64,000 nucleotides of DNA. Source: Paenibacillus plantiphilus (GTDB lineage: Bacteria > Bacillota > Bacilli > Paenibacillales > Paenibacillaceae). This document shows, piece after piece, positions 35,788 to 43,969 of this stretch; position 1 is the stretch's first letter; the number at the start of each line of letters is the position of its first letter. Both the position numbers and the translations under genes were made by a program. Below the pieces are notes generated by a model. That model saw only the letters and a program-made list of their open reading frames with translations, was not told the DNA's origin and did not search any database. Location of the stretch: contig NZ_CAKMMF010000027.1 of assembly GCF_927798095.1 (NCBI RefSeq), positions 27,874 to 91,873 of the forward strand, given 5' to 3'.

Positions 35788-36333
35788 TCAACCTCTGACA
35801 GCAGCATTCATCCATGTCTCTCTAATAAGGACATACAGCTGATCAAGCGGCATCCTGACGCCGGATTGAGGGATATTAACAGGCATATTTATCATTCGTT
35901 TGTTCATGCGGATAAGCGCCTTTTTCATACCGCTCTGTTGTGCCATAAATCTCTCTGTGTCATGCAGCTTCAACCCAATGAATCTCTGACCCATAAACTC
36001 ATACAGGACGACATCCTGAATGTCGCTCCACTTGAGCAGTCCGCCGCCTATGTAAGAGGAATTATCCAAAATCCCATCCCCATTAATAATAATAGAAGCC
36101 TTCTTATTCATTAATCGATACAAACAGTAGATAAGGCATAGACCGAAGAAGCCTGCGCTAATGAATCCGATGATGACCATAATAATCGGCGTCTCCTCCT
36201 CCGATTGACCGACCACGATTAACAGAATTCCTACGGCTACAAATACCATAGAGGCAAAAGCAAGTCCGATCAGCTTCTTGGCGCTAGGGTACTCGACATG
36301 CTCTTTCGTAAAAGATTGTTGAATGTTCATCAT
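35788..36333 (-). CDS. Two-TM membrane protein, STM3941-like
   Basis: The 181-residue protein has two adjacent membrane helices (about residues 24-43 and 51-76) followed by a soluble domain. The soluble domain has a conserved edge strand (ASIIINGDGILDNSSYIGGGLLKWSDIQDVVLYEFMGQRFIGL) typical of STM3941/YdbT-like PH-type membrane proteins. I use ATG 36333 (GGTAGAG upstream, two consecutive ATGs) instead of the longer frame to 36381. No partner is evident and the function is unknown. Confidence 0.7.
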   Translation of the reverse strand: MMNIQQSFTKEHVEYPSAKKLIGLAFASMVFVAVGILLIVVGQSEEETPIIMVIIGFISAGFFGLCLIYCLYRLMNKKASIIINGDGILDNSSYIGGGLLKWSDIQDVVLYEFMGQRFIGLKLHDTERFMAQQSGMKKALIRMNKRMINMPVNIPQSGVRMPLDQLYVLIRETWMNAAVRG

Positions 36334-36470
36334 GTATACTCTACCTTCCCTTCCCAACATTCCTACTATTTCCAGACCCAATTATATATATAAACCTTGT
36401 TTCCGGCAATGTAACAACACTTGAATAGGCTCGCCTAGTTGTACATTTAGTCCAAAAGAGAAACAGTCTC

Positions 36471-36779
36471 TCATCTCTTCCATCCCATAATTCGCAGTTC
36501 TTCGTGCAGCACCTTGATCATCGACTCCGCAATAGGAAGGGATACAGCACCATCAAATGTATTCAGAATAAGTACCCTGAGCTCTTGATCGAACACTTCA
36601 ATTTTACGCAAATTAACGATTGTACCTCGATCTATACGATGGAACCCCCTATGATGCAAATAATTTGCCCAATCCTCCACCCCTTGTAATGCCCTATATT
36701 CTTTGTCAAAGGTATGGAAAAGAAGTCTTCCTCCACCATCCGTCTGTAAATACAGCACGTCCTCATTGATATTCAACAC
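36471..36779 (-). CDS. Stand-alone LytTR DNA-binding regulator
   Basis: The 102-residue protein consists of a single LytTR domain: VLYLQTDGGGRLLFHTFDKEYRA, FHRIDRGTIVNLRKIEVFDQEL and SLPIAESMIKVLHEEL. It has no receiver domain. LytTR proteins bind direct repeats and often control competence, bacteriocin or virulence genes. The start is GTG 36779; codons upstream remain open and protein-like (YLPIKASDGGYK) as far as an in-frame stop, so a non-standard upstream start cannot be excluded. It is divergent from the XRE gene across 127 bp. Confidence 0.75.
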   Translation of the reverse strand: MLNINEDVLYLQTDGGGRLLFHTFDKEYRALQGVEDWANYLHHRGFHRIDRGTIVNLRKIEVFDQELRVLILNTFDGAVSLPIAESMIKVLHEELRIMGWKR

Positions 36780-36840
36780 TTTGTAACCACCATCAGATGC
36801 TTTTATTGGTAAATAAAAACTACTAATTTATTTCTATTTG

Positions 36841-36869
36841 TTGAATACTTTATCTGTCGTGGTTATTAT
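36841..36869 (+). promoter_or_regulatory. Promoter of the XRE regulator gene
   Basis: TTGAAT (36841-36846) and TATTAT (36864-36869) are 17 bases apart, 38 bases before the start codon. Confidence 0.7.
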
Positions 36870-36906
36870 AACAGATTGATAATGGTCTTAAAAGGAGTCA
36901 TTTCCC

Positions 36907-37176
36907 TTGAGCGAACAGCCTATTATCATTAAACAAATTATCGGCAAAACCGTGAAAGCTATACGTTTAAAGCAAGGCTTAAGTCAGGAGGATTTAGCGC
37001 ATGAATGTAACGTCGATCGCTCCTATATATCGATGATTGAGGTCGGTCGCAACGAACCTTCCGTCACGAAGATATTCAACTTATGCAAGGGATTGAAAAT
37101 CAAACCTTCTGACTTCTTCATGCTGGTAGAGATCGAATATCAGAAGATACAGGAAACCAGCTTTGAAGACAAATAA
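36907..37176 (+). CDS. XRE-family helix-turn-helix regulator
   Basis: The 89-residue protein is essentially one HTH_3 domain (IGKTVKAIRLKQGLSQEDLAHECNVDRSYISMIEVGRNEPSVTKIFNLCKGL), a Cro/C1-type DNA-binding module without a sensor domain. The start is TTG 36907, with AAGGAG about 9 bases upstream. A strong hairpin overlaps the stop codon, so it is monocistronic. The target genes are unknown; the divergent LytTR gene is a candidate. Confidence 0.85.
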   Translation: MSEQPIIIKQIIGKTVKAIRLKQGLSQEDLAHECNVDRSYISMIEVGRNEPSVTKIFNLCKGLKIKPSDFFMLVEIEYQKIQETSFEDK

Positions 37177-37222
37177 GAGCGGGACGAGAGGCAACAGCAG
37201 TATGCCTCCGTCCCGCTCTTAT
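37173..37222. terminator. Hairpin after the XRE gene
   Basis: A 14-bp stem ATAAGAGCGGGACG with its inverse and an inner GAGGC/GCCTC stem overlaps the stop codon. The T run is short. Confidence 0.65.
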
Positions 37223-37329
37223 GGTTAGTGAAGAAAACACTAGACTTCCAATGAATGCCCCTATAAAATGGAAATATAATATTTCGAAACTTTGTTTCAC
37301 AGTATGAAACTTTGGAAGGGGGCAATTAT

Positions 37330-37710
37330 ATGTCCTATCAATTTGATGGTATTGACCATGTTCAATTGGCAGCTCCGGAAGGTTGCGAACAGGAGGCACG
37401 ACGTTTTTTTGCTGGCCTGTTGGGCTGGGCGGAAATTGCTAAGCCTGAAGCTTTAAAGAAACGTGGCGGTGTTTGGTTTCAATGCGGCGCTCACCAAGTA
37501 CACATTGGAGTACAAAAGGATTTTGTCCCGGCTACTAAAGCCCATCCCGCATTTCATGTGAAGCATCTTCATAAGCTGCGTGAATATTTGCTCCTGAACA
37601 ATATTTCAGTGATTGATGATGATGTACGGGCAGATGAAGGTGTAGAACGGTTCTATTTGAACGACCCTTTTGGAAATCGGCTTGAATTTATAGAATGGAG
37701 CCCGCGATAG
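37330..37710 (+). CDS. VOC-family (glyoxalase-like) protein
   Basis: The 126-residue single-module vicinal-oxygen-chelate protein has the N-terminal metal-site strand GIDHVQLAAPEGCEQEARRFFAGLLGW and the C-terminal NDPFGNRLEFIEW. Central KRGGVWFQCGAHQVHIGV fits dioxygenase/bleomycin-resistance-like members. Start ATG 37330 has AAGGGGG 7 bases before it. The gene overlaps or abuts the following GNAT gene, so the two are co-transcribed. The substrate is unknown. Confidence 0.85.
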   Translation: MSYQFDGIDHVQLAAPEGCEQEARRFFAGLLGWAEIAKPEALKKRGGVWFQCGAHQVHIGVQKDFVPATKAHPAFHVKHLHKLREYLLLNNISVIDDDVRADEGVERFYLNDPFGNRLEFIEWSPR

Positions 37711-37712
37711 AT

Positions 37713-38129
37713 ATGAGCGCAATTAGAGAGATGAGCATCAATGATTACGAGCAAATGATTGAATTGTGGAAGGGCATTGAGGGGTTAGCGTTGAGTGATG
37801 CCGATTCGAGGGATAATATCGATAGGTACATAAACAGAAACAAAGGATTATGTTATGTATACGAACAGGATCATCGAATTGTCGGGACGATACTGTGCGG
37901 ACATGATGGGAGGAGAGGCTACATTTATCATGTGGCCGTCCATCCAGACTATAGAAATCAGAGAATCGGCAATATGCTGGTGCAAACAGGGTTGGAGAAA
38001 TTAAGGAATGAAGGCATCGATAAGTGCCACCTGTTCGTAATCGAAGATAATGTCGTTGGCAATGGCTTCTGGGCTGCCGTCGGGTGGGAGAAGAGAAGCG
38101 GCTTTTATATCTATTCCAAAAACATATAA
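37713..38129 (+). CDS. GNAT-family N-acetyltransferase
   Basis: The 138-residue GNAT enzyme has the acetyl-CoA pyrophosphate-binding segment VHPDYRNQRIGNMLVQTGLEKL (R/Q-x-x-G-x-G/A equivalent) and the C-terminal VGWEKRSGFYIYSKN. It should transfer an acetyl group to an amine of unknown identity. I place the start at ATG 37713, just after the VOC stop. ATG 37695 is also in frame and would overlap that gene by 16 bases. The overlap favours translational coupling. Confidence 0.82.
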   Translation: MSAIREMSINDYEQMIELWKGIEGLALSDADSRDNIDRYINRNKGLCYVYEQDHRIVGTILCGHDGRRGYIYHVAVHPDYRNQRIGNMLVQTGLEKLRNEGIDKCHLFVIEDNVVGNGFWAAVGWEKRSGFYIYSKNI

Positions 38130-38176
38130 GAGAGCGGTCCCCCAGCAATGAAATCACTGTGGAAGGATGGATAGAG

Positions 38177-38794
38177 ATGCTGATTGACCTGACACATATC
38201 ATTCACGCTGGAATGCCTGTATATCCAGGGGATGAAGAAACCGTATTGCTGCAATCCAATTCTATTGATACGGATGGCTACACCAATCATCTGATGACGA
38301 TTAATATGCATGCAGGCACTCATATTGACGGCCCCATGCATCTTGTGGACAGCAGCAGCTTGTACATGAGCGAATTTCCGCTGGACACTTTTATAGGCGA
38401 TGGCTGCTTGCTCGATGTTTCGAATGAAGCTGTCATTCATTACAAGGAAGAATACGAGCACCTAATCGCCCCAAGGCAAATTGTTATTCTGTATACGGGT
38501 CATAGTCAGTACTACGGACAGCCGCGATATTTTACGGATTATCCCGTATTGACGGCGGAATTCACAGATTTACTAATTAGAAAACAAGTGAAAATGATTG
38601 GCCTGGATACACCATCCCCGGATAAATATCCATTTGACGTGCATAAGCGTCTGTTCCAACATAACATTCTCATTGCAGAAAATTTAACGAATGTCGAGCA
38701 GCTGCGAAATGTTGAATCGTTTGAAATTATTGCACTGCCGCTGCATGTCAAAGCCGACTCTTCGGTCGCACGCATAATTGCGCGGGTGAAATAA
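38177..38794 (+). CDS. Cyclase/kynurenine-formamidase-like hydrolase
   Basis: The 205-residue enzyme of the cyclase superfamily (PF04199) carries the metal-binding motif HAGTHIDGPMH (HxGTHxDxPxH) at about residues 48-58. An upstream SxxI-type start, LIDLTHIIHAGMPVYPGDE, is typical. TPSPDKYPFDVHKRLFQHNILIAENLTN near the C terminus contains the conserved second metal/His-Glu region. Family members hydrolyse N-formylkynurenine or isatin. Start ATG 38177 has GGAAGGATGG just upstream. It follows the VOC and GNAT genes by 47 bases and may share their transcript. Confidence 0.85.
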   Translation: MLIDLTHIIHAGMPVYPGDEETVLLQSNSIDTDGYTNHLMTINMHAGTHIDGPMHLVDSSSLYMSEFPLDTFIGDGCLLDVSNEAVIHYKEEYEHLIAPRQIVILYTGHSQYYGQPRYFTDYPVLTAEFTDLLIRKQVKMIGLDTPSPDKYPFDVHKRLFQHNILIAENLTNVEQLRNVESFEIIALPLHVKADSSVARIIARVK

Positions 38795-38807
38795 ATAGCG
38801 AAAGAGC

Positions 38808-38837
38808 GAAGCAGCAGGACAAGTGCCCTGTCGCTTC
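38808..38837. terminator. Convergent terminator
   Basis: GAAGC-CAGG pairs with CCTG-GCTTC around a 2x2 internal loop between the cyclase gene and the minus-strand membrane protein. Confidence 0.5.
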
Positions 38838-38861
38838 CCTCTCTCATATGCTCAGCTGTTC

Positions 38862-39350
38862 TTATCTATCAGCACGTTTAGAAAACCATACGCCAGCCGT
38901 AACGATGATCGCTAATAATAATACAAAGTTAACGTAGCCAAAATACAGCGTATTCGTATAAGCGGTTAATCCGCTCGTTATGGATTCGATATGCGCCTCA
39001 TCTAATGGAATATTCCTTTTGATCATGCCCAGCCTAACATTCTCCCTGATTTGATCATACCGTCCGTTCTGATAGAGGATCGCCAGTGTGGCTATTATGA
39101 TGGTGCAAATGAGCAGACCGGCCTTTGCCTTCATTCCGAGATGCAGCGCGGCGGATAGTCGAAACAACGTTACCGCGAACCAGCCGAGCAGCGGAATGAG
39201 CGGAATAATAAAGACAAGGGCCAGGTTCCCGTTCCCTCCCCCATAGTGAGTGTTCATGGAGGTTAGCTCGATAAGTCCAAGAAGCAGCACAATCAGAAGC
39301 GTCAGGAGGATGATTTTTCTGCTAATTATAGGTCGCCACCTCCATTTCAC
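38862..39350 (-). CDS. Four-TM membrane protein of unknown function
   Basis: The 162-residue protein has four hydrophobic helices (about residues 10-28, 43-67, 77-92 and 137-157). A hydrophilic loop between helices 3 and 4 (YDQIRENVRLGMIKRNIPLDEAHIESITSGLTAY) is probably external. The assigned start is GTG 39350, but no ribosome site precedes it. A good GGAGGTGG sequence lies inside codons 3-5, so the true start may be a rare codon a few residues downstream. No family was recognised. Confidence 0.6.
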   Translation of the reverse strand: MKWRWRPIISRKIILLTLLIVLLLGLIELTSMNTHYGGGNGNLALVFIIPLIPLLGWFAVTLFRLSAALHLGMKAKAGLLICTIIIATLAILYQNGRYDQIRENVRLGMIKRNIPLDEAHIESITSGLTAYTNTLYFGYVNFVLLLAIIVTAGVWFSKRADR

Positions 39351-39407
39351 AAGTTGGTTTCCACTGACGTGCTAGTTGGTTTCTCCGCCAATTATGACTC
39401 TCATCGC

Positions 39408-40574
39408 TTATTGGTAGATGAACACATGGTAAGCGTACGGCTCATTGGTATCATAGGATATAAAATGTGTCCCTGTGTTGTTTTGTCCGCCATCAGGGTC
39501 TTTGATAGCAACAAAATCACCGAGAGAGCTTACTTTGTATCCAATTGCCGCAACCCAATGGTAGCTGGCATAGACAGAATCGTTGGAGTTGGATTCAAAC
39601 TTGATGCCATACGGAATATTATCGTCAAGGTAGCTTTGAATATTGGAAAAACTCGGGTCATCCCATCCGAAGGCTTCGAACTTATGGTTGCTATAATCCA
39701 AATTTAAATGCTGCTCCATGTTTTCTCTGAATGACATGGCCGATGTGCCCCACCACCATGCCATTTCACTCCATAAATGATTAATAAAATCCGAATTCCC
39801 GCCGTAGTAGCTGCTTCCTCTCACCGTGTAGCCTGCTGATTTCAAATAGTTGGCAATCATGACACCCGTTGTTGGACCGCATGCCGAATCCTCCCACGTA
39901 ACGCCGCTCGTTCTTTGCCACACGCGCGAAACTGACAGCACCTTCTGAGGTGTAGACAGAATGGAAACCTCGCCTTTATTCTCAATTGCTTGCCACTTGT
40001 CTTGATAATCCCCCTTTGGCAACGATACTAGCTCCTGCTTGCTTACAGCCTCATACTCCTCTATCAGCATTTTTTTCTGCTCTTCATTTGTTGAACGATT
40101 CATAAGCTTGGATATTTCTTTTCGTTTATTCGCTTTAATTTGCTGGAATTGGTCGCGCAGATCCTGCGTGTCTTTAGCATGTATGATGTTGAGGGCGTTC
40201 AAATAATAGGGCTTCAAGCCTGCTTCGGATTTCTCCTGGAAATCATAGCCCATAGCCTGGTCCCCGTACTGCAAGATCGGACTTCTCTCCTTGGTCGCCG
40301 AGACGACAATATAACCGGCTGTCTTCTCATTGTTCCATATATTAAAATAATAACCAAGCACAGAATCATCCACATCATATAAAGTACTGCTGTATCTAAT
40401 TGCATTCCCGATAGCAAAGCCTGTTTCCTTGTAAAATTTTTTGGCAATTTTCTCTGCTGTGAGTAAACTGATCTCTTTCTTCATCACTTGCCCTTGTTCT
40501 TGACCCAATGCAAATCCCGGAACAGCTGTCATCACTAGCAGCAAGACTACGACAATAACAATGTGCCTTTTCAT
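39408..40574 (-). CDS. Secreted papain-like (C39-type/streptopain-like) cysteine peptidase
   Basis: The 388-residue protein has a signal peptide and a Spi/streptopain-like propeptide segment (LGYYFNIWNNEKTAGYIVVSATKERSPILQYGD, residues 73-105). The C-terminal papain-like domain contains Cys232 (DSACGPTTGVMIANYL), His339 (SYHWVAAIGY) and Asp359 (AIKDPDGG). All three catalytic residues are present, so it should be an active secreted protease released from an inhibitory N-terminal region. AGGTGGG precedes the ATG at 40574. It is followed downstream by convergent DNA without partner genes. Confidence 0.8.
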   Translation of the reverse strand: MKRHIVIVVVLLLVMTAVPGFALGQEQGQVMKKEISLLTAEKIAKKFYKETGFAIGNAIRYSSTLYDVDDSVLGYYFNIWNNEKTAGYIVVSATKERSPILQYGDQAMGYDFQEKSEAGLKPYYLNALNIIHAKDTQDLRDQFQQIKANKRKEISKLMNRSTNEEQKKMLIEEYEAVSKQELVSLPKGDYQDKWQAIENKGEVSILSTPQKVLSVSRVWQRTSGVTWEDSACGPTTGVMIANYLKSAGYTVRGSSYYGGNSDFINHLWSEMAWWWGTSAMSFRENMEQHLNLDYSNHKFEAFGWDDPSFSNIQSYLDDNIPYGIKFESNSNDSVYASYHWVAAIGYKVSSLGDFVAIKDPDGGQNNTGTHFISYDTNEPYAYHVFIYQ

Positions 40575-40675
40575 AAATTCCCACCTATTCCTATAAATTA
40601 CCTTTTAAGGCAATTATATTTTATACCAAAATTTTTATTCCGTAAAGGAAGAGATAAGGATTGTGATAACAGAAA

Positions 40676-40719
40676 AAAGAGCGAACCAATAAGACATGCG
40701 TCTGTATCATTCGCTCTTT
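40676..40719. terminator. Bidirectional terminator between VOC/PhnB-like and peptidase genes
   Basis: A 10-bp stem AAAGAGCGAA/TTCGCTCTTT with T-rich runs on both outer sides lies downstream of the minus-strand gene ending at 40819. Confidence 0.75.
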
Positions 40720-40818
40720 ATTTTATTTATTTGACGCTCCCTCTTGTTCAATATTCCATCCCTATATCTCATAACGAGCATTGAAACAGATACACGCCTT
40801 ATTTTACTTGATCCTCAG

Positions 40819-41292
40819 CTAGTTTCCTTCGTATGCTTTCTTGAGTGCTACAATGTCAATTTTGTCCATTTGAAGCATCGCTTGCATGACTCTTTGCGAC
40901 TTCTCGGCATCCTTGTCATTCATCAGCTCGCCTAATGCAGCAGGGATGATCTGCCAAGACATACCGTACTTATCCTTCAGCCAGCCGCATCGTTGCTCCT
41001 CTCCGCCTTCGGACAGCTTCTCCCACAGCTCGTCTACCTCCTGCTGCGTCTCACAATTTACAAATAACGATATTGCCGGTGAGAAGGTGTAATGCGGGCC
41101 TCCATTAATAACCATAAATCGTTGTCCATCAAGCTCGAAAGTCGCGGTCATTACCGAATCCTTTGGTCCGGGACCGTTGTCGCCACAGCGAACTACATTC
41201 GCAATCCTGGAATTTTTAAATAAGGAGATGTAAAAATTCATTGCTTCTTCAGCATTGTTATTGAACCACAAGAACGGGGTGATTTTTTGCAA
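40819..41292 (-). CDS. PhnB-like VOC protein (3-demethylubiquinone methyltransferase-type fold)
   Basis: The 157-residue protein matches the PF06983 (PhnB-like) family: ITPFLWFNNNAEEAMNFYISLFKNSRI, MTATFELDGQRFMVINGGPHYTFSPAISLFVNCETQQEVDELW, and KDKYGMSWQIIPAAL. The C-terminal helix repeats (QRVMQAMLQMDKIDIVALKKAYEG) are standard. Despite the family's historical name, most members have no known substrate. The start is TTG 41292 with GAGGAG 9 bases upstream. Confidence 0.88.
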   Translation of the reverse strand: MQKITPFLWFNNNAEEAMNFYISLFKNSRIANVVRCGDNGPGPKDSVMTATFELDGQRFMVINGGPHYTFSPAISLFVNCETQQEVDELWEKLSEGGEEQRCGWLKDKYGMSWQIIPAALGELMNDKDAEKSQRVMQAMLQMDKIDIVALKKAYEGN

Positions 41293-41527
41293 GTCGTTCA
41301 GCTCCTCTTCCCAACCTGTTTATTATCCTGTCTGCAATCACACAGCCACTTCATGACAGCTATCCCTGTCATTCCGATTGATAAGTAAATATTACCATAA
41401 ATAAAGGTCGTGGTTTCTTTTATATTGCTGTCCGCTTAAATTCTAGAATTCCGGGAACAACAGCGATCGTAAGATCATTCCCCAGCGCAGCGACCTGTCT
41501 GTTCCTTTCAATCGTTTTGCCGACGTA

Positions 41528-42184
41528 TTAAACAGCAGACGTTCCCCGCGATGATCGCACAGGGCCGGAAGGCAGCAATCGTTTCTTAATGAGCAGCTCT
41601 GCAATCAACAGATTAGGAACCCAGGATAACCACGAAATAATGGTGTAACTCCATTCAAACCGTTCCTCGCCGAACAGAAGGACAAATATAAGCAGCCAAA
41701 GTCTCAATGTTACTGCCGTCAAAGTAAGCGCATAATTGCGGATCATCCATCTCTGGTGCGCATCCACCCTTTTGCTCATAATATTACGCAATGCTTGATA
41801 GGCAGCGTTCAGCCACAGAATGGATAGGAAGAGGAAGCCGATTGTCGATACGATCCCCCCTGTCGCGAAGAAAGCCAGGTAAATGCCCGAGCCTCCTCCA
41901 ACCAATATACCTAGCAAGTAGATTCGTCCCAGCAAACGATGCCGTTTCAGATGCTTCTCCCTAAACTTCGCCGACAGTGTGAATGGTCCGATAATTAATG
42001 ACAGCACACTGCCGGAGACATGGATCGCAATAAACATATACCACAAATCGTCCAACGTCATATTTTGCAGCTTTTCTTGAACGAGGCCCGCTGATTCTGC
42101 GCCAAGGACAAGATATTGAACGATTCCGTAACCTGCTACGGCAATGGCAAGAATCGTCATGGTCATCCATAATGTTTTTTTCAT
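41528..42184 (-). CDS. DUF2306-family membrane protein
   Basis: The 218-residue protein has about six membrane helices. It has the conserved pattern of DUF2306: IAIHVSGSVLSLIIGPFTLSAKFREKHLKRHRLLGRIYLLGILVGG, and VDAHQRWMIRNYALTLTAVTLRLW, with several histidines and arginines at the membrane face. These residues could bind haem or a metal, but the function is unknown. The ATG at 42184 follows GGGGGCTAG. No operon partner is seen. Confidence 0.82.
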   Translation of the reverse strand: MKKTLWMTMTILAIAVAGYGIVQYLVLGAESAGLVQEKLQNMTLDDLWYMFIAIHVSGSVLSLIIGPFTLSAKFREKHLKRHRLLGRIYLLGILVGGGSGIYLAFFATGGIVSTIGFLFLSILWLNAAYQALRNIMSKRVDAHQRWMIRNYALTLTAVTLRLWLLIFVLLFGEERFEWSYTIISWLSWVPNLLIAELLIKKRLLPSGPVRSSRGTSAV

Positions 42185-42566
42185 TTCTAGCCCCCACGAT
42201 CATAGTTGAATTTGTGCAACAAAACAAAAACTCGACGGATGGTCGCCAGCTTCATTGCTTTCTCTTCTTCCATCTTCATTTTCTTGCGAATGTGATAATC
42301 CAATCTTACAAGGCAAGCTTGTCGCGAGCATTAACCTATGTTAATAATCCTGCTAATAATTGAAAGGAGGGCCTCATGTGTAACAACGGATATTCCTGTT
42401 GAGGAGCGTGAATTCTTCGAGCAGCAATTGGAATAGCGAAGCATCGAGCAGGGGCAGCATTCGATCTGTGGAGGCGAGCTGTACGGGCATATTTTGCTGA
42501 ATGTACCCGTACACTATAAATAATAGCTATCGGTGGCTTCAAATCCACTTTCCAGACGTTCCCAAC

Positions 42567-42775
42567 GCGACTGTAAAGCGAAAAAACACGCTTACAGCTG
42601 GGCAAACTAATTCCACGCTCGCTGTAAGACGGTAAAACAGCGTTATTGCTCCAGATTCGCCTTGTCAGACGCCCCCAGCGCTGCTGTAAAGCGAAAAAAC
42701 ACGCTTACAGCTCGGCAAACTAATCTCACGCTCGCTGTAAGACGGTAAAACAGCGCTATTGCTCCAGATTCGTCG
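42567..42775. repeat. Two tandem units of the ~113-bp structured intergenic repeat
   Basis: Units begin at 42571 and 42684 (period 113) and are almost identical. Each has CTGTAAAGCGAAAAAACACG and CTTACAGCT, then CAAACTAAT, CACGCTCGCTGTAAGACGG, TAAAACAGCG and TATTGCTCCAGATTCG. GTAAAGCG/CGCTTAC and CGCTGT/ACAGCG blocks are complementary, so each unit can form hairpins. Diverged relatives are at 5561-5755. Confidence 0.85.
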
Positions 42776-42892
42776 CCTTGCCAAACGCTCCCCTCCGTAC
42801 GCGACTCACTCTCGCTTACAGCGCCCGCAGTCACGCCTTCCATTCGCACGCGATTGCGCATATGGGATATGGGATATGGCATACATAAAGAA

Positions 42893-42924
42893 AGCCCTGC
42901 CGCCTCAATAGAGGCGACAGGGCT
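42893..42924 (-). terminator. Terminator of the MCP-GAF-ThDP-STAS-KAS III operon
   Basis: AGCCCTGCCGCCTC and GAGGCGACAGGGCT form a 14-bp stem (one mismatch) with an AATA loop, 25 bases after the KAS III-like stop. It is followed on the minus strand by TTCTTTATG. Confidence 0.8.
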
Positions 42925-42948
42925 ATTCACACCTAGCAATCAGGCGGA

Positions 42949-43938
42949 TTAATATTGCATGAGCAGGGCAGCATTCTGCCAACCGGCGCCTACGGTCCAG
43001 AAGACCAGGTAGTCGCCGCGCGCCACCTTGCCCTGCTTCAACGCTTCGTAAAGCGCAAGAAGCGGGCTGTTGGATGCGGTGTATCCGTAACGGTCGCCGA
43101 TGTAGATGGCTTTATTGGCGTCTACTCCGAGCCGCTCGGATACTTGCTTCAAATTGCCTACGGAGAATTGGGAGAACAGGAAGGCTCCAATATCGTCAAT
43201 GGCTATCTCGTTCATTGCGAGCAGCGTCTGAATGGAATCCACCGCAGAATTCACGCATACCGAATCATCGAACGGGATGAACTGCACTTGTGCATCCTTG
43301 GCTGTATATTCCTCTCGATATAGGTTCGACAGGCCATGTGCCGGGAATAAGGAGTTGTTAATTACGGAAGTATCCGTCTGATAGACGGAATCAATAAATC
43401 CGCGCGAATCGCCTTCCTTATCCAGAATAACGGCAACCGCCGACTCGGCGAAATTACACGCAAATACCGGCACGTCCGGGCTATGCACCGAAAGATGCTC
43501 GGAGCCTACAACCAATGCGCGTTTGATGCGCGGATTCGACATCATATAACGGCTGGCTTGATCGACCGCCATTAGCATGCCCACGCAGTTGGCGTTGAGA
43601 TCAAAGCAGATTGTATGAAGATCTCCGCCCAATGCGTTATGCAATTTCAGGGCAATTGCCGGAACCAAATATTCCGGCGTCGACGAAACGAATATAATGA
43701 GGTCCAGGTCCTTGCCCGACAATCCGGAGCTGCGAAGCACGCTATTGGACGCTTCGACCGCCATCGTAAACGTGTTTTCTTCAGCATTGTCGATCACATA
43801 ACGTTTCTCTCTGCCCATTAAAGCCATCATACTGGTAACGCCAATGCCTTTTTTGCCGAAATGCTCAATATAATACTCGTTGCCGACTTCATTGGCGGGA
43901 TGATATACCTGTATATCGCTAATACGTACAGCCCCCAT
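42949..43938 (-). CDS. KAS III-like (FabH-fold) condensing enzyme lacking catalytic His and Asn
   Basis: The 329-residue protein has the thiolase fold of 3-oxoacyl-ACP synthase III. The nucleophile Cys118 is present (FDLNANCVGMLMAV), as is the C-terminal GAGWQNAALLMQY. Where FabH has PHQAN the sequence is FSVGN, placing Ser259 at the catalytic His. Where FabH has GNTSAAS it reads GYTASNS, placing Tyr286 at the catalytic Asn. It may therefore transfer acyl groups or condense without the usual decarboxylation mechanism. It is the last of five same-strand genes (MCP, GAF, ThDP enzyme, STAS-like) and ends at a strong terminator. Its products are not predictable from sequence. Confidence 0.8.
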   Translation of the reverse strand: MGAVRISDIQVYHPANEVGNEYYIEHFGKKGIGVTSMMALMGREKRYVIDNAEENTFTMAVEASNSVLRSSGLSGKDLDLIIFVSSTPEYLVPAIALKLHNALGGDLHTICFDLNANCVGMLMAVDQASRYMMSNPRIKRALVVGSEHLSVHSPDVPVFACNFAESAVAVILDKEGDSRGFIDSVYQTDTSVINNSLFPAHGLSNLYREEYTAKDAQVQFIPFDDSVCVNSAVDSIQTLLAMNEIAIDDIGAFLFSQFSVGNLKQVSERLGVDANKAIYIGDRYGYTASNSPLLALYEALKQGKVARGDYLVFWTVGAGWQNAALLMQY

Positions 43939-43969
43939 ATTCCCAACTCTCCCAACTATGCGATTTCTT

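Larger units (their letters stand above)
42185..42948. other. Intergenic region with tandem structured repeats
   Basis: No supported gene lies in these 760 bases. The region from 42567 to 42775 holds two units of the ~113-bp dispersed repeat, and a partial third (CTCGCTTACAGCG) lies near 42811. The operon terminator is at 42893-42924. Open frames across the repeats (for example 42643-42939 minus) encode repeat-derived sequence and are not credible genes. Confidence 0.65.

Noticed and set aside
42567..42775. Possible CRISPR array
   Set aside because: There are only two long units with a conserved interior and no short repeat/unique spacer pattern, and no cas genes are present.
42643..42939. 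98-codon minus-strand ORF
   Set aside because: Its N-terminal half crosses the operon terminator and its C-terminal half is repeat-unit DNA, so it is not an independent gene.
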